A program made the position numbers and the translations under genes. From assembly GCA_019635415.1 (NCBI GenBank), contig JAHBZN010000001.1, positions 1,240,001 through 1,304,000 on the forward strand: a DNA stretch of 64,000 nt, read 5' to 3'. The stretch comes from Ramlibacter sp. GTDB taxonomy: Bacteria; Pseudomonadota; Gammaproteobacteria; Burkholderiales; Burkholderiaceae_C. Of the stretch, positions 46,926 to 55,141 are shown piece by piece. Under the pieces are notes generated by a model. It searched no databases, was not told where the DNA came from, and saw only the letters and a list, made by a program, of their open reading frames with translations. Numbering within the stretch: the stretch's first letter is position 1; each line of letters starts with the position of its first letter.

Positions 46926-47945
46926 TTACTTGGACGCCTTGGCGATCTCCGCGCGGAACTCGGCCAGCACCTTGTCAGCATTCTTCAGGCCCTTGGCTTC
47001 GGCCTCGGAGACCCACTTCTGCTCCAGCGGTGCCGTCTTGGCCTTCACTTCGGCCACGAACTTGGCGTCGGCCTTGGTGATGGTCACGTTGTTGGCCTGC
47101 ATCAGCGCTGTCGCGCGACGGTCGACCTTGTCCCAGCCGCGGCCGAAGATGCGGGCCGCCGTTTCGCCGGAGATGGCATTGACGGCCTTCTTTTCCTCGG
47201 CGCTGAGTTTGTCGTATTTGGCCTGGTTCATCATGAAGACGAAGCTGGTGTTGTACAGGCCGCCGGGAAAGGTGGTGGCGTACTTGATGATCTTGTCGAT
47301 CTTGAACGACTCGGTGGATTCGGCGGGGAACAGCGTGCCGTCCATGACGCCGCCGGACAGCAGCTCGTACGACTCGGGTGCCGGCTTGAGCGTGACATTC
47401 ATGTCCAGCTTCTTGGAGATTTCGTTCACCATGCCGCCGCCCACGCGGAACTTCAGGCCCTGCAGGTCAGCGACCTTGGTGATCGGGTGCTTGGTGTTGA
47501 AGACGATGCCGGGGCCATGGGTGAAATAGGAGATCACCTTGACGCCCGTGTGTTCCTGGTCGAACTGGGGGTACTTGCTGGCGATCTTGTTGAACGCCAC
47601 GGAGATCGGCTCGGACTGGTCGCCCAGGAACGGGAATTCGGCCATCTGCGTGTACAGGAAACGGCCCGGCGTGTAGCCGTGCACGGTGTAGGAAATGTCG
47701 GCCAGGCCGTTCTTCACGGCGTCGAAGGTACCGGGTGCGCCGGTCACGCCGCGCGGCAGGATGTTGCATTTCATCTTGCCGGTGGTGTTCTTTTCCAGCA
47801 GGTCGCACCACTCCTTCTGCGCCATGCTCAGGGTGTGGCTGGGCGGCAGCCAGCTGGAGACGGTGAACACGGTGTCGGCGCTGGCGGCGCCCGCGGTCAG
47901 GGAAAACAGGGCGGTCGCGAGCAGGGAAAGGCGGGGGCGTGTCAT
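46926..47945 (-). CDS. dctP: TRAP transporter periplasmic solute-binding protein
   Basis: The 339-residue protein starts with a Sec signal peptide (MTRPRLSLLATALFSLTAGAASA-D) and belongs to the DctP family: DTVFTVSSWLPPSHTLSMAQ, GLKFRVGGGMVNEISKKL and the substrate-binding Arg in FRVGGG. The ligand is presumably a carboxylate but is not determined. AAGGAG precedes the ATG within a short inverted repeat (AAGGAG/CTCCTT). A TetR-type dyad lies 80 bp upstream. Confidence 0.94.
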   Translation of the reverse strand: MTRPRLSLLATALFSLTAGAASADTVFTVSSWLPPSHTLSMAQKEWCDLLEKNTTGKMKCNILPRGVTGAPGTFDAVKNGLADISYTVHGYTPGRFLYTQMAEFPFLGDQSEPISVAFNKIASKYPQFDQEHTGVKVISYFTHGPGIVFNTKHPITKVADLQGLKFRVGGGMVNEISKKLDMNVTLKPAPESYELLSGGVMDGTLFPAESTESFKIDKIIKYATTFPGGLYNTSFVFMMNQAKYDKLSAEEKKAVNAISGETAARIFGRGWDKVDRRATALMQANNVTITKADAKFVAEVKAKTAPLEQKWVSEAEAKGLKNADKVLAEFRAEIAKASK

Positions 47946-48024
47946 GAAGGAGGCTCCTTTATTTGTTGCAGCGCACACTTTAAAGGTCAAAGCCGGCCCG
48001 GCGAGTCCTGAATTACCCGAATTA

Positions 48025-48042
48025 ACCAACCGTTTGGTCGGT
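48025..48042. promoter_or_regulatory. TetR-type dyad upstream of dctP
   Basis: ACCAACC-GTTT-GGTCGGT, an imperfect 18-bp inverted repeat, 80 bp before the dctP ATG in the divergent dctP/etfB region. It looks like a regulator binding site; the regulator is not in this window. Confidence 0.5.
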
Positions 48043-48104
48043 AAATTGTCCGGCGTTGGACATTGAATTCGGGGCATTTCACTAAATCGCGTCGAAGGCC
48101 CCTC

Positions 48105-48110
48105 TATAAT
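48105..48110 (+). promoter_or_regulatory. -10 element of etfBA
   Basis: Perfect TATAAT, placing transcription start near 48117 and giving a leader of about 130 nt before etfB. No good -35 hexamer is seen, so activation or a weak upstream element is possible. Confidence 0.5.
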
Positions 48111-48118
48111 CAAAAAAA

Positions 48119-48130
48119 GAACGATCGTTC
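48119..48130. promoter_or_regulatory. Operator-like palindrome at the etfBA start site
   Basis: GAACGATCGTTC is a perfect 12-bp palindrome 8 bp after the TATAAT hexamer, that is, overlapping the expected transcription start. This is the usual position for a TetR-family repressor of fatty-acid or branched-chain acyl-CoA genes. Confidence 0.55.
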
Positions 48131-48245
48131 GATTTTGCGGATTTCCGGCATCTGTCGTCGTGACGATAGGTCGTTGATGCACCGCCGCATAGAATCGACA
48201 GGTTTACGTTTACGTCAATTCAACAACTCTGTGGAGCCAGCCAGC

Positions 48246-48995
48246 ATGAAGGTCCTTGTCCCTGTCAAACGCGTGGTGGACTACAACGTGAAAGTCCGCG
48301 TCAAGTCGGACAACACGGGTGTGGACATTGCCAACGTCAAAATGAGCATGAACCCCTTTGACGAAATCGCCGTCGAAGAGGCCGTGCGCCTGAAGGAAAA
48401 GGGCGTGGCCGCCGAAATCATCGCCGTGTCCTGTGGCGACGCCAAGTGCCAGGAAACCCTGCGCACCGCCATGGCCATCGGCGCCGACCGCGCCATCCTT
48501 GTCGAAACCACCGAGGAACTGCAGCCCCTGGCCGTGGCCAAGCTGCTCAAGGCGCTGGTGGACAAGGAGCAGCCCCAGCTCATCATTCTGGGCAAGCAGG
48601 CCATCGATGATGACTGCAACCAGACCGGCCAGATGCTGGCCGCGCTGGCCGAGCTGCCGCAAGCCACCTTCGCCTCCAAGGTGGAAGTGGCCGACGGCAA
48701 GGCGCGGGTGACCCGTGAGGTCGATGGTGGCCTGGAGACGCTGTCCATCAGCCTGCCCGCCGTCGTCACCACCGACCTGCGCCTGAACGAGCCGCGCTAC
48801 GTCACGCTGCCCAACATCATGAAGGCCAAGAAGAAGCAGCTCGACACCGTCAAGCCCGAAGACCTGGGCGTGGACGTCAAGCCCCGCCTGAAGACCCTGA
48901 AAGTGGTGGAGCCGCCCAAGCGCAGTGCAGGCATCAAGGTGCCCGACGTGGCCACCCTGGTCGAGAAACTCAAGAACGAAGCGAAGGTGATCTGA
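48246..48995 (+). CDS. etfB: Electron transfer flavoprotein beta subunit
   Basis: EtfB binds AMP and, with EtfA, passes electrons from acyl-CoA dehydrogenases to the respiratory chain. The 249 residues begin [19 protein letters not shown] and include [39 protein letters not shown] and the ETF-beta signature with [19 protein letters not shown]. The ATG at 48246 fits family starts. It is followed by etfA after 2 bp. Confidence 0.97.
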   Translation: MKVLVPVKRVVDYNVKVRVKSDNTGVDIANVKMSMNPFDEIAVEEAVRLKEKGVAAEIIAVSCGDAKCQETLRTAMAIGADRAILVETTEELQPLAVAKLLKALVDKEQPQLIILGKQAIDDDCNQTGQMLAALAELPQATFASKVEVADGKARVTREVDGGLETLSISLPAVVTTDLRLNEPRYVTLPNIMKAKKKQLDTVKPEDLGVDVKPRLKTLKVVEPPKRSAGIKVPDVATLVEKLKNEAKVI

Positions 48996-48997
48996 AC

Positions 48998-49930
48998 ATG
49001 ACCGCACTTGTTATTGCCGAACACGACAACGCCTCCATCAAGGGCGCGACTCTCAACACCGTGACCGCCGCCGCTGCCTGCGGCGGCGACGTGCATGTGC
49101 TGGTCGCCGGCCACAACGCGGCCGAGGCCGCCAAGGCCGCTGCCGCGATCGCTGGCGTGAGCAAGGTCATCCACGCCGAAGGCGCCCACCTGGCCCATGG
49201 CCTGGCCGAGAACGTGGCGGCCCAGGTTCTGGCCATCGCTTCGAGCTACAGCCACATCCTGTTCCCGGCCACGGCCAGCGGCAAGAATGTCGCGCCGCGC
49301 GTGGCCGCCAAGCTCGACGTGGCCCAGATCAGCGACATCACCAAGGTCGACAGCGCCGACACCTTCGAGCGCCCGATCTACGCGGGCAACGCCATTGCCA
49401 CCGTGCAAAGCGCCGATGCCGTCAAGGTCATCACCGTGCGCACGACGGGTTTCGATCCCGCGGCCGCCACCGGCGGCAGCGCCGCGGTGGAGTCCGCCGC
49501 GGCAGCCGCGGACAGCGGCAAGAGCACGTTCGAAGGCAACGAGATCGCCAAGAGCGAGCGGCCTGAACTCACCGCCGCGAAGATCATCGTGTCCGGCGGC
49601 CGGGCACTGGGCAGCGCCGAGAAGTTCACCGAAGTGATGACTCCGCTGGCCGATAAGCTGGGTGCCGCCATCGGTGCCAGCCGCGCCGCGGTGGACGCCG
49701 GCTATGCCCCCAACGACCTGCAGGTCGGGCAGACCGGCAAGATCGTCGCGCCCCAGCTGTACATCGCGGCCGGCATCTCCGGCGCGATCCAGCACCTGGC
49801 GGGCATGAAGGATTCCAAGGTGATCGTGGCGATCAACAAGGACCCAGAGGCGCCGATCTTCTCGGTGGCCGACTACGGGCTGGAGGCGGACCTGTTCACC
49901 GCCGTGCCCGAGATGGTGGCCGCGCTCTAA
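48998..49930 (+). CDS. etfA: Electron transfer flavoprotein alpha subunit
   Basis: EtfA carries FAD. The 310-residue protein shows the variable N-terminal domain and a conserved C-terminal FAD site, [37 protein letters not shown] and [10 protein letters not shown]. The small Ala-rich linker (residues 160-185) separates the two. A hairpin and then an acyl-CoA dehydrogenase gene follow, suggesting dedicated pairing. Confidence 0.97.
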   Translation: MTALVIAEHDNASIKGATLNTVTAAAACGGDVHVLVAGHNAAEAAKAAAAIAGVSKVIHAEGAHLAHGLAENVAAQVLAIASSYSHILFPATASGKNVAPRVAAKLDVAQISDITKVDSADTFERPIYAGNAIATVQSADAVKVITVRTTGFDPAAATGGSAAVESAAAAADSGKSTFEGNEIAKSERPELTAAKIIVSGGRALGSAEKFTEVMTPLADKLGAAIGASRAAVDAGYAPNDLQVGQTGKIVAPQLYIAAGISGAIQHLAGMKDSKVIVAINKDPEAPIFSVADYGLEADLFTAVPEMVAAL

Positions 49931-49955
49931 GCACCGCCATCCCCAGAGAGCGACA

Positions 49956-49980
49956 CAAGGCACCGCGGCGCGGTGCCTTG
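49956..49980 (+). terminator. Hairpin between etfA and the acyl-CoA dehydrogenase
   Basis: Perfect 10-bp arms, CAAGGCACCG and CGGTGCCTTG, with a 5-nt loop, 26 bp after the etfA stop. There is no T run, so it could act as an mRNA stabiliser or a rho-independent pause rather than a strict terminator. Confidence 0.6.
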
Positions 49981-50005
49981 AACTGAAGACTGCCGGAGAC
50001 AAACC

Positions 50006-51796
50006 ATGAGCTATCGCGCCCCCGTTAAGGACATGCTGTTCGACATCCAGCACCTGGCCCATATCGACCAGGTGGCACAGATCCCCGGTTTCGAGGAGGC
50101 CGGCCTCGACACGGCGCAGGCCGTGCTCGAGGAGTGCGCCAAGTTCAACGAAGGCGTGCTGGCTCCGCTGAACGTCGAGGGCGACAAGAACCCCAGCAGC
50201 TGGAAGGATGGCCAGGTCACCACCACGCCGGGCTTCAAGGACGCGTTCAGGCAGTACGCCGAAGGCGGCTGGCAGGGCCTGCAGCACCCGGTGGACTTTG
50301 GCGGGCAGGGCCTGCCCAAGACCATTGGCGCTGCCTGCGGCGAGATGCTCAACTCCGCCAACATGAGCTTTGCGCTGTGCCCGCTGCTGACCGACGGCGC
50401 CATCGAGGCGCTGCTCACGGCCGGCTCCGACGAGCTCAAGGCCACCTACCTCGAAAAGCTGGTCAGTGGCCAGTGGACCGGCACCATGAACCTGACCGAG
50501 CCCCAGGCCGGTTCGGACCTGGCGCTGGTGCGCACGCGCGCCGAGCCGCAGCCCGACGGCAGCTACAGGATTTTCGGCACCAAGATCTTCATCACCTACG
50601 GTGAGCACGACATGGCCGAGAACATCGTCCACCTCGTGCTGGCGCGCGTGGCGGGCGCGCCCGAGGGCGTCAAGGGCATCAGCCTGTTCGTGGTGCCCAA
50701 GTTCATGGTCGGCAAGGACGGCTCGCTGGGCGCCCGCAATGACGCGCATTGCGTCAGCATCGAGCACAAGCTGGGCATCAAGGCCAGCCCGACCGCCGTG
50801 CTGCAATTCGGCGACAACGGGGGCGCCGTGGGCTACCTCGTGGGCCAGGAGAACCGCGGCCTCGAGTACATGTTCATCATGATGAACGCGGCCCGCTATG
50901 CCGTGGGCGTGCAGGGCATTGCGATTGCCGAGCGCGCCTACCAGAAGGCCGTGGCCTATGCCAAGGACCGGGTGCAAAGCCGCCCCGTGGATGGCAGCAT
51001 CAACGCCAGCGCGCCCATCATTCATCACCCCGACGTCAAGCGCATGCTGATGACCATGCGTGCCTACACCGAGGGCTGCCGGGCCATGGCCACCGTGGCC
51101 GCAGCGGCCTACGATGCCGCACACCACCATCCGGACGCCGGTGTGCGCCAGCAGAACGCCGCTTTCTACGAATTCATGGTGCCGCTGGTCAAGGGCTATA
51201 GCACCGAGATGAGCCTGGAAGTCACCAGCCTGGGCGTGCAGGTGCATGGCGGCATGGGCTTCATCGAGGAAACGGGGGCAGCGCAGTACTACCGCGACGC
51301 CAAGATCCTCACCATCTACGAGGGCACCACGGCCATCCAGGCCAACGACCTCGTGGGCCGCAAGACCGCGCGCGACGGTGGCCAGACCGCCAAGGCGATC
51401 GCCGCCCAGGTCGCACTGACCGAAGCCGAGCTGGAACGCAGCGGCAGCGAGGCGGCCCAGGCCATGGCGCGCCGCCTCAAGGCCGCCCGCGAGGCCTTCC
51501 TGGACGTGGTGGATTTCGTGGCCGGTAACACCAAGGCCAGCCCCAATGCGGTGTTCGCGGGCAGCGTTCCCTACCTCATGCTCGCGGGCAACCTGGTGGC
51601 CGGCTGGCAGATGGCGCGGGCCCTGCTGGTGGCGCAGGCACTGGCCGCCCAGGGCGAGGACAAGGCCTTCATGGAGGCCAAGGCCACCACCGCGCGCTTC
51701 TACGCGGACCACATCCTCAGCAAGGTGCCTGGCCTTCGCGACAGCATCGTCGAGGGCGCCGACAGCGTGACCGGGCTGGCTCTCGAAGCCTTCTGA
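50006..51796 (+). CDS. Acyl-CoA dehydrogenase (DmdC/AcdA-like long form)
   Basis: The 596-residue protein is a long-type FAD acyl-CoA dehydrogenase with extra N- and C-terminal regions as in DmdC-like enzymes. It has the N-terminal start MSYRAPVKDMLFDIQHLAH, the FAD motif MNLTEPQAGSDLALVRTRA, and the Glu motif in LTIYEGTTAIQANDLVGRK that supplies the catalytic base. It probably oxidises an acyl-CoA and hands electrons to EtfAB. Its substrate, possibly a fatty or methylthio-acyl-CoA, is not determined. A repeat-derived hairpin follows the stop. Confidence 0.92.
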   Translation: MSYRAPVKDMLFDIQHLAHIDQVAQIPGFEEAGLDTAQAVLEECAKFNEGVLAPLNVEGDKNPSSWKDGQVTTTPGFKDAFRQYAEGGWQGLQHPVDFGGQGLPKTIGAACGEMLNSANMSFALCPLLTDGAIEALLTAGSDELKATYLEKLVSGQWTGTMNLTEPQAGSDLALVRTRAEPQPDGSYRIFGTKIFITYGEHDMAENIVHLVLARVAGAPEGVKGISLFVVPKFMVGKDGSLGARNDAHCVSIEHKLGIKASPTAVLQFGDNGGAVGYLVGQENRGLEYMFIMMNAARYAVGVQGIAIAERAYQKAVAYAKDRVQSRPVDGSINASAPIIHHPDVKRMLMTMRAYTEGCRAMATVAAAAYDAAHHHPDAGVRQQNAAFYEFMVPLVKGYSTEMSLEVTSLGVQVHGGMGFIEETGAAQYYRDAKILTIYEGTTAIQANDLVGRKTARDGGQTAKAIAAQVALTEAELERSGSEAAQAMARRLKAAREAFLDVVDFVAGNTKASPNAVFAGSVPYLMLAGNLVAGWQMARALLVAQALAAQGEDKAFMEAKATTARFYADHILSKVPGLRDSIVEGADSVTGLALEAF

Positions 51797-51798
51797 TC

Positions 51799-51855
51799 TG
51801 CTACTGAAAACATAGCTGAAAGTGGCCACCACGCAAGGGCTACAGCCACTTTTTG
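51799..51855 (+). repeat. Dispersed palindromic repeat, copy 9 (after acyl-CoA dehydrogenase)
   Basis: TGCTACTGAAAACATAGC, then TGAAAGTGGCCACCAC, then GCAAGGGCTACAGCCACTTTTT; the same long form as in comEC. It is intergenic. Confidence 0.72.
51819..51855 (+). terminator. Intrinsic terminator formed by the repeat
   Basis: AAAGTGGC (51819-51826) and GCCACTTT (51845-51852) form a perfect 8-bp stem with an 18-nt loop, followed by Ts, starting 22 bp after the dehydrogenase stop. The stem arms appear to be a co-ordinated change from the usual repeat sequence. Confidence 0.65.
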
Positions 51856-51888
51856 CCCGAAACCCACGATAAAACCGACGGAGACACC

Positions 51889-52872
51889 ATGTCCAAGCTT
51901 CCCCAGTCCCTGCAGAACCTGCGCCTGCCCGTCATTGGCTCGCCGCTGTTCATCATCAGCAACCCCAAGCTCGTGATCGAGCAATGCAAGGCCGGCATCA
52001 TTGGCTCCATGCCCGCGCTCAACGCGCGCCCCGCCGCGCAACTGGAAGACTGGCTGGCCGAGATCACCGAAACCCTGGCCGCCTACGACAAGGCCCACCC
52101 CGACAAGCCGGCCGCGCCGTTTGCCATCAACCAGATCGTGCACAAGAGCAACGACCGGCTGGAGCACGACATGGAGCTGGTCGTCAAGTACAAGGTGCCC
52201 GTCATCATCACCAGCCTGGGCGCACGGACCGACGTGAACGAGGCCATCCACAGCTATGGCGGCGTGGTGCTGCACGACATCATCAACAACATGTTTGCCC
52301 GCAAGGCGATCGAAAAGGGCGCCGACGGCCTGATTGCCGTGGCGGCCGGTGCCGGCGGCCATGCGGGCGTGAAGAGCCCGTTCGCGCTGATCCAGGAAAT
52401 CCGCCAGTGGTTCGACGGCCCGCTCGCGCTCAGCGGCTCCATCTCCACCGGCGGCGCGGTGCTGGCGGCGCAGGCCATGGGCGCTGACTTTGCCTATATC
52501 GGCTCGGCCTTCATTGCCACCGAGGAAGCCCGTGCCAGTGACGCCTACAAGCAGGCCATCGTGGACGGCAACAGCGACGACATCGTCTACAGCAGCCTGT
52601 TCACCGGCGTGCATGGCAACTACCTCAAGCCCAGCATCATCGCGGCCGGCATGGACCCGGACAACCTGCCCGAAGGGGACGTCAAGACCATGAACTTTGC
52701 CGGCGGCGAAGGCAGCAAGAGCAAGGCCTGGAAGGACATCTGGGGCTGTGGCCAGGGCATTGGCGCCGTGACCGAGGTGCTGCCCGCCGGCAAGCTGGTG
52801 GACCGGCTGGCGCGCGAGTACGACGAAGCCCGTGCCCGCCTGCTGCCACAGGCCGAGGCTGCGCTGGCCTGA
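51889..52872 (+). CDS. NAD(P)H-dependent flavin oxidoreductase (nitronate monooxygenase-like)
   Basis: The 327-residue TIM-barrel FMN protein is of the 2-nitropropane dioxygenase type: SPLFIISNPKLVIEQCKAGIIG at the start, VAAGAGGHAG and ALSGSISTGGAVLAAQAMGADFAYIGSAFIATEEA in the flavin-binding part. Such enzymes oxidise nitronates, or act as enoyl-reductases. It may use the ETF/dehydrogenase context for acyl-CoA work, but this is speculative. The ATG at 51889 has GGAGACACC as its ribosome site. Confidence 0.9.
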   Translation: MSKLPQSLQNLRLPVIGSPLFIISNPKLVIEQCKAGIIGSMPALNARPAAQLEDWLAEITETLAAYDKAHPDKPAAPFAINQIVHKSNDRLEHDMELVVKYKVPVIITSLGARTDVNEAIHSYGGVVLHDIINNMFARKAIEKGADGLIAVAAGAGGHAGVKSPFALIQEIRQWFDGPLALSGSISTGGAVLAAQAMGADFAYIGSAFIATEEARASDAYKQAIVDGNSDDIVYSSLFTGVHGNYLKPSIIAAGMDPDNLPEGDVKTMNFAGGEGSKSKAWKDIWGCGQGIGAVTEVLPAGKLVDRLAREYDEARARLLPQAEAALA

Positions 52873-52911
52873 TCCACGGCCCGGCCAGTTAGGGAAACAG
52901 GGGCGCCTGGC

Positions 52912-53364
52912 TCAACCCGGAATTTCGGGCTCCACCAGCCGGGCCAACTGCTCCAGGGACTCCTGCCAGCCGAGGTAGCACATCTCCGTCGGAATCACCG
53001 CGGGGATGCCTTCCTGGACAATGCTGATGTCCGTGCCGCACATCACCGGTTTCAGCACGACGGTGGTGACCATCTGACCTGGCAGGTTGGGGTCGTCGAA
53101 ACTCGCGGTGTAGCTGATCTTCTCGTTGGCGGTCAGTTCGCGGTATTCGCCGCCGAACGAGTTGCCGCTGCCCTGGCCCGCCGAGAAGTTGGTGAACGAC
53201 ATCCGGTAGCTGCCGCCCACGCGCGCGTCCATGCTGTGCACCTGGCAGGTGAAGCCATACGGCGGCAGCCACTTGGCCATGGCGTCAGGAGTCAGAAAGG
53301 CGCGGTAGATGCGCTCCGGCGGGGCTTTGAGAACGCGATGCAGGCGAACGGTGCCAGTGGTCAT
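52912..53364 (-). CDS. SRPBCC/AHSA1-family protein
   Basis: The 150-residue protein has the START/Bet v1-like fold of the AHSA1 (Activator of Hsp90 ATPase 1-like) group: LKAPPERIYRAFLTPDAMAKWLPPYGF at the start and GWQESLEQLARLVEP at the end. It is probably a small-molecule or lipid-binding protein; no ligand can be inferred. AAGGAGA lies 8 nt before the ATG. The 220 bp upstream to the haemoglobin gene hold no gene I can support. Confidence 0.86.
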   Translation of the reverse strand: MTTGTVRLHRVLKAPPERIYRAFLTPDAMAKWLPPYGFTCQVHSMDARVGGSYRMSFTNFSAGQGSGNSFGGEYRELTANEKISYTASFDDPNLPGQMVTTVVLKPVMCGTDISIVQEGIPAVIPTEMCYLGWQESLEQLARLVEPEIPG

Positions 53365-53584
53365 GATGAGTCTCCTTGCAGGGGTTGAACCGTGGCGCCC
53401 AAGGGGCGCCTGATTCAACGACGAACGGGCCGCGGCGATTTCGACAACCGCGCGGCTGGCCGGATTATTTCGGCTTTTTGCCCGGCAGGGGGGGGCGGGT
53501 GGCGCTGCGCACCGACGCGGGCCATCGGCTCTGGTCCTGAGGCGCGCGCTGGCCAGACCCTCGTCGAATGCACTGGGTGCCCCT

Positions 53585-54055
53585 TCAACCCTGGTACGGA
53601 CCCTTGACTTCGCCCCAGCCCCAACGCGGCATGGGCGCGTGCTCATCCACGGTGGCGCCCGCCTGTGAATTGATCACGGCCAGCCGGGAGCCCCATTCGA
53701 GATAGCCCACCAGCGCCGAGCGGAACTCGGGATCGTCGGGCAGGCCCAGTTCGTCCGCCGTCGCCAGCAGCAAACTCACCCAACGGCGCCTCATGTCTTG
53801 CGTGAGGTGGCGGTTGAGATGCTGGCGGATCATGTGGGGATGGCCCCCGTGCGCGGCCGAGTAAGCCGCCGGGCCGCCCAGCACCTCACCCAGAAAGGCC
53901 GCCACATGCCCCGGATGATCGGCCGCCATGTGCGCAAAGACCGGCTGGAGCAATTCGTCCTGATGGACATGCTCATAGAAGCGTGTGGTCAGACGATTCA
54001 GCGCGTCAATGCCGCCGAGCCATTCGTAGAGGGTGGGGGTGGGGGTGTCAGGCAT
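53585..54055 (-). CDS. Group II truncated haemoglobin
   Basis: The 156-residue protein has the typical truncated globin start LYEWLGGIDALNRLTTRFYEHVHQ, the central HMAADHPGHVAAFLGEVLGG, the distal-pocket FY, the proximal His in HPHMIRQHLNRHL, and Trp at the G8-like position in RRRWVSLL that marks group II. It likely binds oxygen or detoxifies NO. It overlaps the P-loop gene by 8 bp and belongs to the minus-strand train headed by cydAB. Confidence 0.9.
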   Translation of the reverse strand: MPDTPTPTLYEWLGGIDALNRLTTRFYEHVHQDELLQPVFAHMAADHPGHVAAFLGEVLGGPAAYSAAHGGHPHMIRQHLNRHLTQDMRRRWVSLLLATADELGLPDDPEFRSALVGYLEWGSRLAVINSQAGATVDEHAPMPRWGWGEVKGPYQG

Positions 54056-54533
54056 CGTACGTTCCTACATGGAATCCTCCGGGCTCTTCAGGCGGCTCGA
54101 AGAACGAAGAGATGAATTCAAAATCCTGCTCGCTGAGATGATGCGACCCTTCGGGGCGCTCCTCATTGCGCCGGCCGATGCGTTCGAGGCACACCGCGTC
54201 CGGCGTCTGCACGAAGTGCAGGACATGGGCAGCGTCTGCAGACTCGAACACCGTGCGAAACCACGCTCGCGTGGCCCGGGTGTTGGCCGGAAAGTCCAGC
54301 ACCACGGATTGTCCGGACTTCAGCAGGTCCACCGCCAGCGGGCCAACGACTGACTTGAGCTTGAGCGCCAACCTGCGGTAGTCGTCCAGGGTCTTCATCT
54401 GGTCGCCAAACAGGCGGGCGAGCCAGATGTCTTCACTGATCAGCAGCGCGTTCTGCTCGCTGGCCACCTGTCTGGCGAGGGTGCTCTTGCCAGCGCCGGC
54501 CTTGCCGCAGAAGAAGTGGAGGGTGGGGCTCAT
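54048..54533 (-). CDS. Small P-loop NTPase (AAA_33 kinase-like)
   Basis: The 161-residue protein has Walker A in FFCGKAGAGKSTLARQVAS near residue 10-20 and a Walker-B-like VVLDFPANTRATR. Its length and layout fit the AAA_33/zeta-toxin-type kinases that phosphorylate small molecules. There is no partner antitoxin next to it. Its stop overlaps the haemoglobin ATG by 8 bp, so it is translated with it. Confidence 0.85.
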   Translation of the reverse strand: MSPTLHFFCGKAGAGKSTLARQVASEQNALLISEDIWLARLFGDQMKTLDDYRRLALKLKSVVGPLAVDLLKSGQSVVLDFPANTRATRAWFRTVFESADAAHVLHFVQTPDAVCLERIGRRNEERPEGSHHLSEQDFEFISSFFEPPEEPGGFHVGTYDA

Positions 54534-54585
54534 GGGAACGGATTCTCGCGCGATTGACGCGAATCCGTCACCGTCGGCCGAAGCT

Positions 54586-55131
54586 CTAGGTGTCGCTGGC
54601 CGCAGGCCAGCCGGCCCGCGCCGCGCGTTCCAGCATGGACTGGACCACCCGCCGGTGGAACGGCGCGATCAGCAGGATGTAGCTGCGCCCCAGTGCGTTG
54701 TGGCAATGGACGACAGTGGACACGGTGAGCTGGCGGACCGGCGCGGGGGAGCGGGCTTCGGACACGTGCACCGACACGCGGAAGTCCAGGTGCCTGTCAT
54801 CCTCGCCGAGCAGGATCTCATCGGCCGTCTTGCCGTAGATCCTGAAAATGCCGACCCTCGGACTTGCCGCTCCCTCGGGCTGGGCCGTCAATTGCTTCGC
54901 GGTCTTCAGGCCGAAGGGCGAGACCAGCGCGTCGCGCATTTTCATCAGTCCGCTCACCCACGGGGCCTGCTGCGCAAAGATGAAGCGGGCAAGCCGTTCG
55001 GGGTCGGCTGTCGCGCCTGGAGGGAGTGGAATCGAGAACGCGTCCGCGAGGTCGGTGGTCGGATAGATGCGCGCAATGCTGGCGCCGGCAGGGATGGCAA
55101 CCGATGTGGCGCTGGCAAGCGGGTTCGACAT
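54586..55131 (-). CDS. DUF2867 protein
   Basis: The 181-residue protein is a DUF2867 member: ADAFSIPLPPGATADPERLARFI, PWVSGLMKMRDALVSPFGLKTAK, LLGEDDRHLDFRVSVHV and LIAPFHRRVVQSMLERA. The fold is unknown but lipid or steroid binding has been suggested for related families. I start at the second of two possible ATGs (55131), because the upstream residues MARATEGAP are not conserved. It lies 10 bp downstream of cydB and probably in the same operon. Confidence 0.82.
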   Translation of the reverse strand: MSNPLASATSVAIPAGASIARIYPTTDLADAFSIPLPPGATADPERLARFIFAQQAPWVSGLMKMRDALVSPFGLKTAKQLTAQPEGAASPRVGIFRIYGKTADEILLGEDDRHLDFRVSVHVSEARSPAPVRQLTVSTVVHCHNALGRSYILLIAPFHRRVVQSMLERAARAGWPAASDT

Positions 55132-55141
55132 GGGGGCTCCC

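Noticed and set aside
48797..51832. Open frame of about 1000 codons opposite etfA and the acyl-CoA dehydrogenase
   Set aside because: Runs antisense across two well-identified genes; no protein motif; composition typical of GC-rich shadow frames.
53365..53584. Small gene in the gap between the SRPBCC and haemoglobin genes
   Set aside because: The open stretches have no ribosome site and no recognisable motif; the region may only hold the promoter of the SRPBCC gene.
54048..54533. Zeta-like toxin of a toxin-antitoxin pair
   Set aside because: No small antitoxin gene is adjacent; it overlaps a truncated haemoglobin and fits a housekeeping kinase-like protein better.
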